DNA from: Mesorhizobium helmanticense
GTDB taxonomy: Bacteria; Pseudomonadota; Alphaproteobacteria; Rhizobiales; Rhizobiaceae
Assembly: GCF_003034915.1 (NCBI RefSeq)
Contig: NZ_PZJX01000038.1
Location: 62,001 to 126,000, forward strand
Direction: 5' to 3'
DNA: 64,000 bases
Shown here: in pieces, positions 8,005-16,666 of the stretch
How positions within the stretch are numbered: the first letter of the stretch is position 1
How the letters are laid out: every line of letters begins with the position of its first letter
Translations under genes and position numbers: made by a program
The notes under the pieces: generated by a model
The model's database searches: none
Told to the model about the DNA's origin: nothing
What the model saw: the letters and a program-made list of their open reading frames with translations, nothing else

Positions 8005-9678
8005 ATGACGGTTGAAATTCTGGCGCAACGCAATGCACGGCCGGGACGCGACGAGGAGGTGGATGTCGTGATCGTCGGCGCCGGCCCGTCCGGCTCGGTC
8101 GCCGCACTTCATCTGGCGCGCGCCGGCATCTCGGTTGTCGTGCTGGAGCAGGGCGAATGGCCGGACTATGACGACTACACCGGCGCCCGCCCGGAACACG
8201 AGTTGGTCAGCACCAAGCTCTGGCATCCCAATCCGAACGTTCGCGACAGCCCGAACGACTATCCCGTCGATACGTCGACGACGGACATCAATCCGCTGAT
8301 GTTCGCCGGTGTCGGCGGCAGCGCCACGCTTTACGGCGCGCAGTGGATGCATTTCCTGCCGTCCGATTTCCGGGTGCGCTCGATGGACGGCGTGGCGGAG
8401 GACTGGCCCTTCACCTACGAGGACCTCTTGCCCTATCAGCTCGAGATAGAGCGCGAAGTGGGTGTGTCGGGCCTCTCCGGCGACCCCGCCTTTCCGCCGC
8501 GCGGCGCCTATCCCTTTCCGGCGTTGCCGATGGGGTCCGTGGGCCTGCGCGGCGCGCTCGGCATGGAGAAGATGGGCTGGCACTGGTGGCCGGGAAGCAA
8601 TGCGATCCCGTCGGAGAAGTTCGGCGAGCTCAATCCGTGCGTGCGCCGGGGGACCTGTCTTACCGGCTGCCCCGAGGGGGCGAAGTCGACGACCGACCGC
8701 TCGCATTGGCCACTGGCGCTGAAGGCCGGCGCACGGCTGATCACCCGTGCCAGGGTGAAGGAGGTCGAGACCAACGACCAGGGGCTTGCCACCGGTGTCG
8801 TCTATATCGACGCCAATGGGCGCGAGCGGCGCCAGCGCGCCAAGGTCGTCATCCTGTGCGCCAACGGCGTCGGCACGCCGCGGCTGCTGCTGATGTCAGG
8901 TGGCTCAAGGAATCCGCACGGGCTCGCCAACTCCTCGGGCATGGTCGGCAAGCGGCTGATGATGCATCCCTTCGCCAGTGTGCTTGCGTCCTACGAGGAC
9001 CCGCTCGATTCCTGGCGTGGTCCGTTTGGCCAGCAGGTCTATTCGCTGGAATTCTACGAGACGGATGAAAGCCGTGGCTTCGTGCGCGGCTCGAAATGGA
9101 ACTGCATGCCGTCGGGCGGACCGGTCGGCGTGTCCGGCGCAACCGGCTCCAAGGTCTATGTCGCCGAGGAGGGCCGCTTCCAGGATTTCTGGGGCGCCAA
9201 TCTGCACGAGAATGTCGCCCGCCGCTTCGGTCATTCGCTGATCTGGGGCATCGTCGGTGAAGACCTGCCGGAGGAGAGCAACCAGGTGGTGCTGTCGAAG
9301 GACCTGGTCGATTCCGATGGCCTGCCGGCGCCGCAGATCGTCTACAAGGTCAACGAGAACTCCAACCGGCTGCTGCAGTTCAATATCGACCGCTGCCTGG
9401 AATCGGTGCGTGCCGCCGGGGCCATCGAGACGCTGGTTTCGACGCCGGTGCGCGAATCCGGCTGGCACCTGATCGGCACCACCGTCATGGGCGGCGATCC
9501 CAAGCGCTCCGTCGTCGATCAGTGGGGCGCCTGCCACGACGTGCCGAACCTCTATGTCATGGACGCTTCGACCTTCCCGACCTCGGGTGCCACCAATCCG
9601 ACAGCGACGATCATGGCCGTGGCGCTGCGCAACACGCATCGCATGATCGCCGAGCGCCGCAACCAGAAGGTGGCCTGA
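8005..9678 (+). CDS. GMC-family FAD oxidoreductase, large catalytic subunit
   Basis: The ATG at 8005 follows GAGGGAGGAAGAG; the product is 557 residues. The dinucleotide-binding motif GAGPSG is at residues 25-30. The C-terminal GMC domain carries the expected catalytic His488 (GWHLIGTTVMG) and Asn531 (GATNPT). A cysteine cluster (Cys212, 218, 222 in CVRRGTCLTGCPEGAKST) marks the gluconate 2-dehydrogenase/glucoside 3-dehydrogenase branch, not choline oxidases. No signal peptide is visible. The next gene encodes a small subunit of the same complex type. No cytochrome c subunit is encoded nearby, so the electron acceptor is open. Substrate probably an alcohol or sugar-like compound brought in by the adjacent transporter. 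Confidence 0.88.
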   Translation: MTVEILAQRNARPGRDEEVDVVIVGAGPSGSVAALHLARAGISVVVLEQGEWPDYDDYTGARPEHELVSTKLWHPNPNVRDSPNDYPVDTSTTDINPLMFAGVGGSATLYGAQWMHFLPSDFRVRSMDGVAEDWPFTYEDLLPYQLEIEREVGVSGLSGDPAFPPRGAYPFPALPMGSVGLRGALGMEKMGWHWWPGSNAIPSEKFGELNPCVRRGTCLTGCPEGAKSTTDRSHWPLALKAGARLITRARVKEVETNDQGLATGVVYIDANGRERRQRAKVVILCANGVGTPRLLLMSGGSRNPHGLANSSGMVGKRLMMHPFASVLASYEDPLDSWRGPFGQQVYSLEFYETDESRGFVRGSKWNCMPSGGPVGVSGATGSKVYVAEEGRFQDFWGANLHENVARRFGHSLIWGIVGEDLPEESNQVVLSKDLVDSDGLPAPQIVYKVNENSNRLLQFNIDRCLESVRAAGAIETLVSTPVRESGWHLIGTTVMGGDPKRSVVDQWGACHDVPNLYVMDASTFPTSGATNPTATIMAVALRNTHRMIAERRNQKVA

Positions 9679-9679
9679 A

Positions 9680-10087
9680 ATGGCGAAGGAACAAGTCTTC
9701 TTCGCGCTCGCCGATTTCCTGATCCCGGCGCATGGCAAGATGCCGAAGTTCAGCGATGTCTGCGCTTACGCCGACGTCGAGAAGTCCCTCGATTTCCGCA
9801 TCGATCTCAAGGAGGGCTTTGCCCGCGCCATCGCCACGGATCCGTCCACAGGCGCGGAGGCACATCTGGAAAAGATCAACAAGCAAGACGGCGAAGCCTT
9901 CTCGGCGATCACCACCATTGCCATCGCCACCTACTACATGAACCCGCGCGTGCGTGAGCTGATCGGCTATCCCGGCCAGGAAAATGTCCAGTACGATTCC
10001 AAGGCAACGCAGATCTACCTGACCAATGGCTCGCTCGGGCATGTGATCGCCCGCGGCCGCAAATACCGGCCGACCCCCGGCCTCTGA
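9680..10087 (+). CDS. Gluconate 2-dehydrogenase subunit 3-like small subunit
   Basis: A 135-residue protein starting 1 base after the GMC gene. It has the subunit-3 family pattern: FFALADFLIPAHGKMP near the N-terminus and TIAIATYYMNPRVRELIGYPG in the middle. In known complexes this subunit often carries a twin-arginine signal that exports the folded flavoprotein. Here the N-terminus (MAKEQVFFALADF) shows no arginine pair or hydrophobic leader, suggesting a cytoplasmic complex. That is unusual and affects the choice of electron acceptor. Confidence 0.8.
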   Translation: MAKEQVFFALADFLIPAHGKMPKFSDVCAYADVEKSLDFRIDLKEGFARAIATDPSTGAEAHLEKINKQDGEAFSAITTIAIATYYMNPRVRELIGYPGQENVQYDSKATQIYLTNGSLGHVIARGRKYRPTPGL

Positions 10088-10118
10088 CCTCCCAAGCAAA
10101 CAGGAAAGGACTACCCCA

Positions 10119-10496
10119 ATGGGCAAGGACGTATTCGACAAGGGTTTTGAAATCCGCAAATCGGTTCTCGGCGCGGAGTTCGTCGAGAAATCCTTCGCCA
10201 GCGCTGATGATTTCAACCGCCCGATGCAGGAGTTGGTGACGGAATATTGCTGGGGCGCCGTATGGGGCCGCGATACGCTCGACAAGAAGATCCGCAGCAT
10301 GCTGAACCTTGCCATGCTGGCTGCGCTCAACCGTCCGCACGAGCTGAAAATGCATGTGAAGGGCGCGCTGCGCAACGGCGTCACCAAGGACGAGATCCGC
10401 GAGGTGCTGCTGCAGGTGGCGATCTATGCCGGCGTGCCGGCAGGCGTCGACGCCTTCCGGCTCGCCCGCGAGGCCATGCAGGAAGCCCAGGCATGA
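10119..10496 (+). CDS. Carboxymuconolactone decarboxylase-family protein
   Basis: A 125-residue CMD-family protein. It has CWGAVWGRDTLDKKIRSMLN and HELKMHVKGALRNGVTKDEI, followed by a conserved AIYAGVPAG, the layout of PcaC-like proteins. The true reaction is unknown because the family includes decarboxylases, lactonases and peroxidase-like members. It lies between the GMC complex and an aldehyde dehydrogenase and overlaps the latter by 4 bases. It probably acts on an intermediate of the same oxidation pathway. Confidence 0.85.
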   Translation: MGKDVFDKGFEIRKSVLGAEFVEKSFASADDFNRPMQELVTEYCWGAVWGRDTLDKKIRSMLNLAMLAALNRPHELKMHVKGALRNGVTKDEIREVLLQVAIYAGVPAGVDAFRLAREAMQEAQA

Positions 10497-11992
10497 CGAC
10501 GCGCCCGCCGCTCGCCGCGGAAAAACTGTCGATGCTGGTCGGGGGCCGCTCGGTCGCCTCGGCATCGGGTGATCGTTTCGAATCCTTCGATCCCTTCACC
10601 GGCAAGGCCTGGGCGCTGGTTCCGCGCGCCGGGATTGCCGACGTCGACGCGGCCGTTCAGGCGGCCGTCGACGCCTTCCGCGGCGAATGGCGGACAATGA
10701 GCGCGAGCGCGCGCGGGCAGATCATGACGCGTTTTGCCGACCTTGTCGCCGAGGAGGCCGAAAACCTCGCCATTCTCGAAACCCGCGACAATGGCAAGCT
10801 GATCAATGAAATGCGGATGCAGTGCAAATACATCCCGCAATGGTTCCGCTTCTTCGGCGGCCTCGCTGACAAGATCGAAGGCCGGGTCATCCCGATCGAC
10901 AAGCCAGGCGTGTTCAACTACACGCGCCAGGAGCCGCTGGGCGTCGTGGCCGCGATCACGCCGTGGAATTCGCCGCTGATGCTGGCGACCTGGAAGCTGG
11001 CGCCGGCGCTCGCCGCCGGCAACACGATCGTCTGGAAGCCGTCGGAATTCTCCTCCGTCTCGGCGCTGTTCTTCGGCCAGCTCTTCGAAAAAGCCGGCTT
11101 CCCGAAAGGCGTCGTCAACATCATCACCGGCTTCGGCAACGAGATCGGCGATCGCCTCGTGACGCATCCCGACGTCGCGAAAGTGGCCTTTACCGGCGGC
11201 GACGCGACCGGCCGCCGCGTCTATCAGGCGGCGGCGGGCGGATTGAAGAAGGTGACGCTCGAACTCGGCGGCAAATCGGCCAACATCGTCTTTGCCGACG
11301 CCAAGATGGAAGCGGCCATTCCCGGCCTGGTTTCCGGCATCTTCGCGGCGACCGGCCAGACCTGCATCGCCGGCTCGCGCGCGCTCGTGCAGCGCTCGGT
11401 CTACGACCAGGTGACGGAAAAACTGGTCGAGTTCGCAAGGACCGCGAAGATCGGCGATCCGCTCGATCCCGAGACCCAGGTCGGACCGATCACGACGCTG
11501 CCGCAGCGCAAGAAGGTACTCGACTACATCGGCATCGCCAACGGCGAGGGTGCGACGCAATTGCTAGGGGGCAAGGTGCCCGAGGACAAGTCGATCGCCG
11601 ACGGCTGGTTCGTCGAGCCGACGATCTTCGGCAACGTCAAGCAGTCCATGCGCATCGCGCAGGAAGAAGTCTTCGGACCGGTGCTCTCGATCATTCCGTT
11701 CGAGGATGAGGACGAGGCGGTGGCGATCGCCAATGACAGTATCTATGGGCTGGCGGCCGGTCTGTGGACGCAGGATCTCGGCCGCGCGATCCGCCTGCCC
11801 GAACGGCTCGAAGCCGGCAGCATCTGGGTCAACATGTATCGCGCAACCAGCTATCTCTCGCCCTTCGGCGGCTACAAGCAGTCGGGCTTCGGCCGGGAGA
11901 ACGGCCAGACCGCCATCTACGAATATCTCCAGGAAAAAAGCGTCTGGATCGATGGCGGGAATTCCATTCCCGCGCCGTTCGTCCAGCGCTGA
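10493..11992 (+). CDS. NAD(P)-dependent aldehyde dehydrogenase
   Basis: The ATG at 10493 overlaps the stop of the preceding gene (ATGA) and gives 499 residues. Catalytic residues are in place: Asn159 (TPWNSP), Glu257 (LELGGKS) and the nucleophile Cys291 (GQTCIAGSR). The cofactor-binding loop reads FTGGDATG where FTGS is more common. It presumably oxidises the aldehyde made by the GMC dehydrogenase to an acid. The upstream in-frame extension to 10247 is a shadow of the previous gene. Confidence 0.93.
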   Translation: MTTRPPLAAEKLSMLVGGRSVASASGDRFESFDPFTGKAWALVPRAGIADVDAAVQAAVDAFRGEWRTMSASARGQIMTRFADLVAEEAENLAILETRDNGKLINEMRMQCKYIPQWFRFFGGLADKIEGRVIPIDKPGVFNYTRQEPLGVVAAITPWNSPLMLATWKLAPALAAGNTIVWKPSEFSSVSALFFGQLFEKAGFPKGVVNIITGFGNEIGDRLVTHPDVAKVAFTGGDATGRRVYQAAAGGLKKVTLELGGKSANIVFADAKMEAAIPGLVSGIFAATGQTCIAGSRALVQRSVYDQVTEKLVEFARTAKIGDPLDPETQVGPITTLPQRKKVLDYIGIANGEGATQLLGGKVPEDKSIADGWFVEPTIFGNVKQSMRIAQEEVFGPVLSIIPFEDEDEAVAIANDSIYGLAAGLWTQDLGRAIRLPERLEAGSIWVNMYRATSYLSPFGGYKQSGFGRENGQTAIYEYLQEKSVWIDGGNSIPAPFVQR

Positions 11993-12032
11993 CCGGACAG
12001 GACCTTCGCGGAGGAAGCCATGAGGGCCGTCG

Positions 12033-12947
12033 ATGTCGTGCTATGAAATCATCGATGCAAGGTTCGGCGACCTGATCGATCCTGTCGCCTTCCTCGAGAC
12101 CATCCACACGGGGAATCGCTGGGCGGAGGGGCCGGTCTATTTCGCCGATCTGCGGTCGCTGGTCTGGAGCGACATTCCCAATGACCGCATGTTGCGCTGG
12201 GATGAAGAGACGGGTGCTGTTTCGCTGTTTCGCGGCAACATCGCCAATCCGAACGGCAACACGCGCGACCGGGAAGGGCGTCTCGTCACCTGCATGCAGG
12301 GCGAACGCCGGGTGGTACGCACCGAATGGGACGGCTCGATCACGGTGCTGGCCGATGCCTTCGACGGCAAGCGGCTGAACTCGCCGAACGACGTCGTGGT
12401 GAAGTCGGACGGCAGCATCTGGTTCACCGATCCGAACTACGGGATCATCTCGGACTATGTCGGCCGCAGGAACCCTCAGGAGCAGCCGGGCTGCCGCGTC
12501 TACCGGGTCGAGCCGCTCTCGGGAAAGATCACGGTCGTCGCCGATGATTTCTCCATGCCGAACGGGCTCGCTTTCTCGGTCGACGAAAAACAGCTCTATA
12601 TTTCGGACTCCGGATTTCTCACCGACCGCAGTGCGCCCCACCACGTCAGGTTGTTTGACGTGGAGGGCGAAAAACTGATAAATTCCCGTGTGTTCGCCGA
12701 GATTTCTCCGGGTATTCCGGATGGCTTCCGCATTGACGTCATGGGCAATCTCTGGATCAGCGCATGGGACGGCGTCCAGTGTCATACACGGGATGGCGAA
12801 CTGATCGGAAAGATCCAGGTGCCTGAAATGGTGGCGAATGTGGTCTTCGGCGGGCCGCGCAACAACCGGCTGTTCATCACGGCGACGACGTCGGTCTACG
12901 CAGTCTTCCTGAATGTTCGAGGCCTTAAATATCCATTCGGGAAGTGA
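12033..12947 (+). CDS. SMP-30/gluconolactonase/LRE-family hydrolase
   Basis: A 304-residue six-bladed propeller lactonase. It has GNRWAEGPVYFADLRSLVWSD at the N-terminus (the EGP glutamate binds the metal), then NSPNDVVVKSDGSIWFTDPNYG and MPNGLAFSVDEKQLYISDS, each with expected metal- or substrate-binding Asn/Asp. The GAGGG at 12022 is a suitable ribosome binding site for the ATG at 12033. An upstream ATG at 12020 reads only eight codons. It likely opens a lactone in the same pathway, last enzyme of the unit before the LysR gene. Confidence 0.88.
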   Translation: MSCYEIIDARFGDLIDPVAFLETIHTGNRWAEGPVYFADLRSLVWSDIPNDRMLRWDEETGAVSLFRGNIANPNGNTRDREGRLVTCMQGERRVVRTEWDGSITVLADAFDGKRLNSPNDVVVKSDGSIWFTDPNYGIISDYVGRRNPQEQPGCRVYRVEPLSGKITVVADDFSMPNGLAFSVDEKQLYISDSGFLTDRSAPHHVRLFDVEGEKLINSRVFAEISPGIPDGFRIDVMGNLWISAWDGVQCHTRDGELIGKIQVPEMVANVVFGGPRNNRLFITATTSVYAVFLNVRGLKYPFGK

Positions 12948-13006
12948 ATAGATATCACGGAAAATCCTGGAAGCTCTGCCGCAGCGGATGGCCAGATGGG
13001 TGAGAG

Positions 13007-13936
13007 TTGGACACGAAGCAGCTACAGGTTTTTATTGCCGTTGGCTCGGCAGGGAGCTTCTCGAAGGCAGCACTTGACCTGAATGTGACCCAGCCGATGG
13101 TTACGCGCCATATTCGCGGGCTGGAGGAGGAACTCGGCGTCGAGCTTTTCTACCGGAACGGTCGCGGGGTGGTGCTGACCGAGGCCGGTGTGCTTTTGAA
13201 GGCGCATGCCGACGAGATCGTCGAGCGGCTGCGGCTGGCGCAGAACGCGGTGTCCAACCTCAAATCCTCGCCAAAGGGCCGGCTGGTGCTGGGCGTGCCG
13301 CCCTCGGTCGGCACGGTGCTGACGGTGCCTCTGGTCAAGAAGATCAAGAACGAATTCCCCAATGTCGTGCTGCAGGTGATCGAAGGTTTCAGCGGCCACA
13401 TACTGGAATGGCTGATCGCCGGCCGCATCGATGCCGCCGTGCTCTACAATTCGCCGAACCATCCGTCTGTCCTTACCGAGCCGCTTGCCGATGACGAGCT
13501 TTTTCTGATCGGACCGGCGTCGCGCGAACGCGTGCTGCCGCCGGGGTCGGTCGGCCTCAACGTCTTTGCCGAACTGCCGATGATCCTGCCGAGCCGGCCG
13601 CATGGGCTCAGGCGCCTGCTCGACAACATCCTTGCCGAGCACGGCGTCTACCCGCGCGTCGAGATGGAGCTTGAAGCGATGCCTTCGACATTGCTGCTGG
13701 TCGAGGAGGGCACGGGCTATACGGTCCTGCCCTATGCCTCGGTCCATCTGCTGGTCGAGGCAGGACGCATCGAGGTCTGGCCGTTCGATCCGCCGATTAC
13801 CCGCAAGCTCATTCTCGCGACCTCCTCGCAACGACCGATGTCGTCGACCTTCCGTCCGCTGTTCCGAACGGTTCGCACGGAGCTGAGGGACATCATGTCG
13901 ACCCATATCTGGAAGCCGCCGCCTCATCTGGACTGA
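13007..13936 (+). CDS. LysR-family transcriptional regulator
   Basis: A 309-residue LysR protein. The N-terminal winged helix reads MDTKQLQVFIAVGSAGSFSKAALDLNVTQPMVTRHIRGLEEELG and a co-inducer domain starts near residue 92 (LVLGVPPSVGTVLT). It starts with TTG at 13007 after GGTGAGAG. The gene lies 59 bases behind the SMP-30 gene in the same direction, so it may share the transcript. It is the obvious candidate to regulate the 3.2-12.9 kb unit. It resembles nitrogen assimilation/Cbl-type LysR members in its effector domain only loosely. Confidence 0.9.
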   Translation: MDTKQLQVFIAVGSAGSFSKAALDLNVTQPMVTRHIRGLEEELGVELFYRNGRGVVLTEAGVLLKAHADEIVERLRLAQNAVSNLKSSPKGRLVLGVPPSVGTVLTVPLVKKIKNEFPNVVLQVIEGFSGHILEWLIAGRIDAAVLYNSPNHPSVLTEPLADDELFLIGPASRERVLPPGSVGLNVFAELPMILPSRPHGLRRLLDNILAEHGVYPRVEMELEAMPSTLLLVEEGTGYTVLPYASVHLLVEAGRIEVWPFDPPITRKLILATSSQRPMSSTFRPLFRTVRTELRDIMSTHIWKPPPHLD

Positions 13937-13974
13937 CTGTGCGATGGCTGCAGGGTGCTACGCCCTGGGCGCCG

Positions 13975-14439
13975 TCATCCCGCGTCATGCCGCTCGGCAA
14001 AATCCTTCAGTATGGCGCGCTGGCCTTTCAGGATCCTGGTTTCGGCCTCGGGCAAGCTGAACCATCCCACCTTGTCGACCTCGGGGAACTCCCGCATCGA
14101 GCCGGACCTTGGTGGCCATTCCATCAGGAAAGTGTTGCTCCTCGCGGCCGCTGCATCGACATCGGCTTCCACGCACCATGCCAGAACGATCTTGCCTCCC
14201 GGCTGCTTGTAGCGGCCGAGAGGCTGGAAGTGTCCGTCGACGCGCACGCCCAGTTCCTCCTCGGTCTCACGTCGGGCTGCCCCTAACTCGTCTTCGTGCG
14301 CCTCGACGAGGCCCTTCGGGATCGACCACGCGGCTTCGTCCTTCCTTGCCCAGAATGGCCCGCCAGGGTGCACCAGCAGAACCTGAAGCAGGCCCGCGCT
14401 GCGGCGATAGATCAACAGTCCGGCGCTTGTGACAGGCAT
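13975..14439 (-). CDS. Nudix hydrolase
   Basis: A 154-residue protein with a complete Nudix box (G-x5-E-x7-REUxEExGU) within GLVEAHEDELGAARRETEEE and the following LGV. The N-terminal SAGLLIYRRSAGLLQVLLVHPGGPFWARKDEAAWSIPKG is typical of diadenosine-polyphosphate or NTP pyrophosphohydrolases of the NTP-PPase/MutT type. It converges on the LysR gene. It opens the islet of small housekeeping/stress genes. Confidence 0.9.
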   Translation of the reverse strand: MPVTSAGLLIYRRSAGLLQVLLVHPGGPFWARKDEAAWSIPKGLVEAHEDELGAARRETEEELGVRVDGHFQPLGRYKQPGGKIVLAWCVEADVDAAAARSNTFLMEWPPRSGSMREFPEVDKVGWFSLPEAETRILKGQRAILKDFAERHDAG

Positions 14440-14494
14440 CCGGCGGTCCCTCCTGGTGCCCGCAGCTTATTCTCGATCCAGCGGTGATATCGGC

Positions 14495-16207
14495 CTAATC
14501 CGTTGGGGCAGTGGCGGGGGCCGTGTAGCGGCGGCGCACCGCATCAAGAACGAGCTGGCGGCTCTCCTGCGCCGACAATGTCTTGTCCTTTTCCGCGGCC
14601 GCGGTTTCACGGGCCAGCTCCTTGTCCCTGATCTGATGGCGGAACCATTCGGAATAATCGCCGTTGCGCAGATGGTGCTCCCAGGTCTTGTCGTCGATAC
14701 CTTCCGCCATCTGCGCGAAGATCATCAGATTGTGCGCCCTCAGATTCATCGTATTTTCCGGACCCTTGAAATAGAAACTGCCGGCCTCGTCGAGCTTGCC
14801 TTCCGCATATTTGCGGCTGTGCCGTTTGAGCGACTGGCGCGGCTCGATCGCTTTAATCGTCGCAGGTTTCTTGTTCCCCTGCGGCCGCCAGAAAAGCACG
14901 CGCTCGCCCTTTGGCGATGACATCTGCTTTGGCGCTTCCCTTCCGGTTTCCTGGCAGAACGTCTTGATGACGCTCTTTGCCTTGGGACCGAGCGCGATGA
15001 CGGCCGTCACCAGGCGCAAGGCGTCCGTCGAGATCGCTTCCGGATGCACCGTGATCAGGATCGTGCCGGGCAATTCCAATGACAGAACCGCACGGGTGTC
15101 GTCGCGCCGCTTGGGCAGAAGGTGGTGCGCCTCATCGATGACCAGAAAATGCGGTCGTGCCGTGCGGTAACGGAAATTGCCCAGGCCGGGCAGCAGGTCG
15201 GCAAAGAAATCGGGGCGCTCGTTGACCCTCAGGGACAGTCCGTTGACGACAACATTGGTATCGGGTTTTTCGATCAGGTCGAGCAGCTGCTCCTTTGTCG
15301 GCGCACTCTCGCCATCGCCCAGCCGCACGGCACCTTGCAGGCCATCATAGTCACCCTCCGGGTCGAAGATGCAGAACTGGAACGCGTTTTCGATGAATCG
15401 TTCCGTCAGCGCGGTGGCCAGGGTGGATTTGCCGATGCCCGAGCTTCCGGCGATCAGAACGGTATCGGTCGGCGACAGATATGTCTCCTTTCCGCCCGCA
15501 GTACCAAGCAGGATGCCATCGCGGGACTTCCGCACAAGCTCGCGATCATGCTTGATCAGCTTGTCGATCAGTTCCTCGACGCCCTTGCCCCGGGCACCGC
15601 GCGTGACGAGGTCGGCTGTGTCCTTTACCGCCGGCAGCGCGTTGTCGACGGCGACGCTGCAGCCGCAGGCCCGCAGAAAGGCATGGTCGTTTTCGGCATC
15701 GCCAACGCCGACCACGTTGCGCGGCGAGAGGCGAAGATCCTGAAGTGCGGCGGCCAGCCCCGCCGCTTTGTTGATGCCGCTAGGCAGGATCATCACCGCG
15801 CCCTTGTTGAAGATGATCTCCAGCTCCAGTCCCAGGTTCTTGATGACATCGAGCACCGTCGCCTGGTGAGGCTCCCAGGTCGCGACGATCGAGCGCCCGA
15901 CCGAAAGCGGCTTCACGCCACGCTTCTTCAGCTTGGCGACGAGATCGGGCGAGGGCGCTGGCGAAATGGTGCGCTCTTCCTCGCTGGCAGGGGTGTAGAT
16001 CAAGGCGCCATTTTCTGCGACCACCTTGTCGAAGATGCCAAGATCGGGAAAAACCTGCTTAAGGTCGGGCAATTCGCGTCCGGTAACCAGGATAAGCTTG
16101 CGCCCCGTCTTCTTCAGCCGTTCGAGCGCCGAGAGCGTCTTCTTCGAAACGACGCCGTCATGCGCCAGCGTGCCGTCATAGTCCGTCGCCAAGGCTATGA
16201 AATACAT
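14495..16207 (-). CDS. HAD-IIB phosphatase fused to a P-loop ATPase domain
   Basis: From the ATG at 16207 the product is 570 residues. Residues 1-215 form a Cof/sucrose-phosphatase-like HAD domain: DYDGT at 9-13, VTGRE at 41-45 and GDAENDHAF from 169. Residues 240-480 form a P-loop domain with Walker A GSSGIGKST (254-262) and Walker B HFLVIDEAHHLLP (353-365). The latter resembles HerA/DUF87-type ATPases. The C-terminal ~90 residues are charged (KDKTLSAQESRQLVLDAVRRR). Such a fusion suggests phosphatase output gated by ATP hydrolysis, but no function is known to me. A longer in-frame start at 16276 is possible. Confidence 0.85.
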   Translation of the reverse strand: MYFIALATDYDGTLAHDGVVSKKTLSALERLKKTGRKLILVTGRELPDLKQVFPDLGIFDKVVAENGALIYTPASEEERTISPAPSPDLVAKLKKRGVKPLSVGRSIVATWEPHQATVLDVIKNLGLELEIIFNKGAVMILPSGINKAAGLAAALQDLRLSPRNVVGVGDAENDHAFLRACGCSVAVDNALPAVKDTADLVTRGARGKGVEELIDKLIKHDRELVRKSRDGILLGTAGGKETYLSPTDTVLIAGSSGIGKSTLATALTERFIENAFQFCIFDPEGDYDGLQGAVRLGDGESAPTKEQLLDLIEKPDTNVVVNGLSLRVNERPDFFADLLPGLGNFRYRTARPHFLVIDEAHHLLPKRRDDTRAVLSLELPGTILITVHPEAISTDALRLVTAVIALGPKAKSVIKTFCQETGREAPKQMSSPKGERVLFWRPQGNKKPATIKAIEPRQSLKRHSRKYAEGKLDEAGSFYFKGPENTMNLRAHNLMIFAQMAEGIDDKTWEHHLRNGDYSEWFRHQIRDKELARETAAAEKDKTLSAQESRQLVLDAVRRRYTAPATAPTD

Positions 16208-16331
16208 ATTCGGAGGCCTTTCATGTCCGGAGTGCGCGTAATCACGCTGTCCAGCGGGTGCGTTGGAACAACGCATCTCCGGCGAAAAGGTTTACGCGAT
16301 GCGTCATTCCTTCGGCGACGCGGCTGCTGGC

Positions 16332-16356
16332 GGAACCCGCTCGCCCATTCGTCGTT
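16332..16356 (+). promoter_or_regulatory. EcfG-type general stress promoter
   Basis: GGAAC (16332-16336), 16 bases, CGTT (16353-16356) is an exact match to the alphaproteobacterial general-stress sigma factor (EcfG/RpoE2) consensus. It lies 54 bases before the small gene at 16410. Confidence 0.7.
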
Positions 16357-16409
16357 GTGGTTAGCTACGGATAGAAGCAGTTCTTCCACCCAGAATGTCA
16401 GGTGAAAGC

Positions 16410-16583
16410 ATGGTTGATAAAGCCACAACGACCGGGAAAAGCAAAAGCGTCGACAAGGATGCTCTCCATCTTGCCGAGACGACCGACGTGTCGCCCAGGC
16501 AGGCAAAGGAGTTGCTCGAAAAGCACGGCGGCGACCGCCAGAAGGCAGCGAAGGAAGCGAAGAATTTCAAGGCCGAGGGGTGA
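16410..16583 (+). CDS. Small hypothetical protein, probable general-stress gene
   Basis: A 57-residue, lysine-rich protein. The second half, DVSPRQAKELLEKHGGDRQK, reads like a short UBA/TS-N-type three-helix fold, though I do not assign a family. The ATG at 16410 has AGGTGAA at good spacing; an in-frame ATG at 16395 would add five residues. An exact GGAAC-N16-CGTT promoter lies upstream, so induction by the general stress response is likely. No signal peptide. Confidence 0.75.
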   Translation: MVDKATTTGKSKSVDKDALHLAETTDVSPRQAKELLEKHGGDRQKAAKEAKNFKAEG

Positions 16584-16666
16584 TTGACCTGGCCGATTCG
16601 GGCAAGCCGGAACGCCCCGCATGCTCTAACAAGAGCGGCATTCACCTGGCCGGAAGAACAGGCCCT

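Noticed and set aside
7117..8706. 529-codon minus-strand frame antisense to permease and GMC genes
   Set aside because: Composition (His/Arg/Asp-rich) and lack of any domain mark it as a shadow of the convincing rightward genes.
12020..12046. Eight-codon frame before the SMP-30 gene (ATGAGGGCCGTCG...)
   Set aside because: The same 13-base string occurs before dctQ at about 41151, but both seem to be chance positions of an ATG overlapping a GAGGG ribosome binding site.
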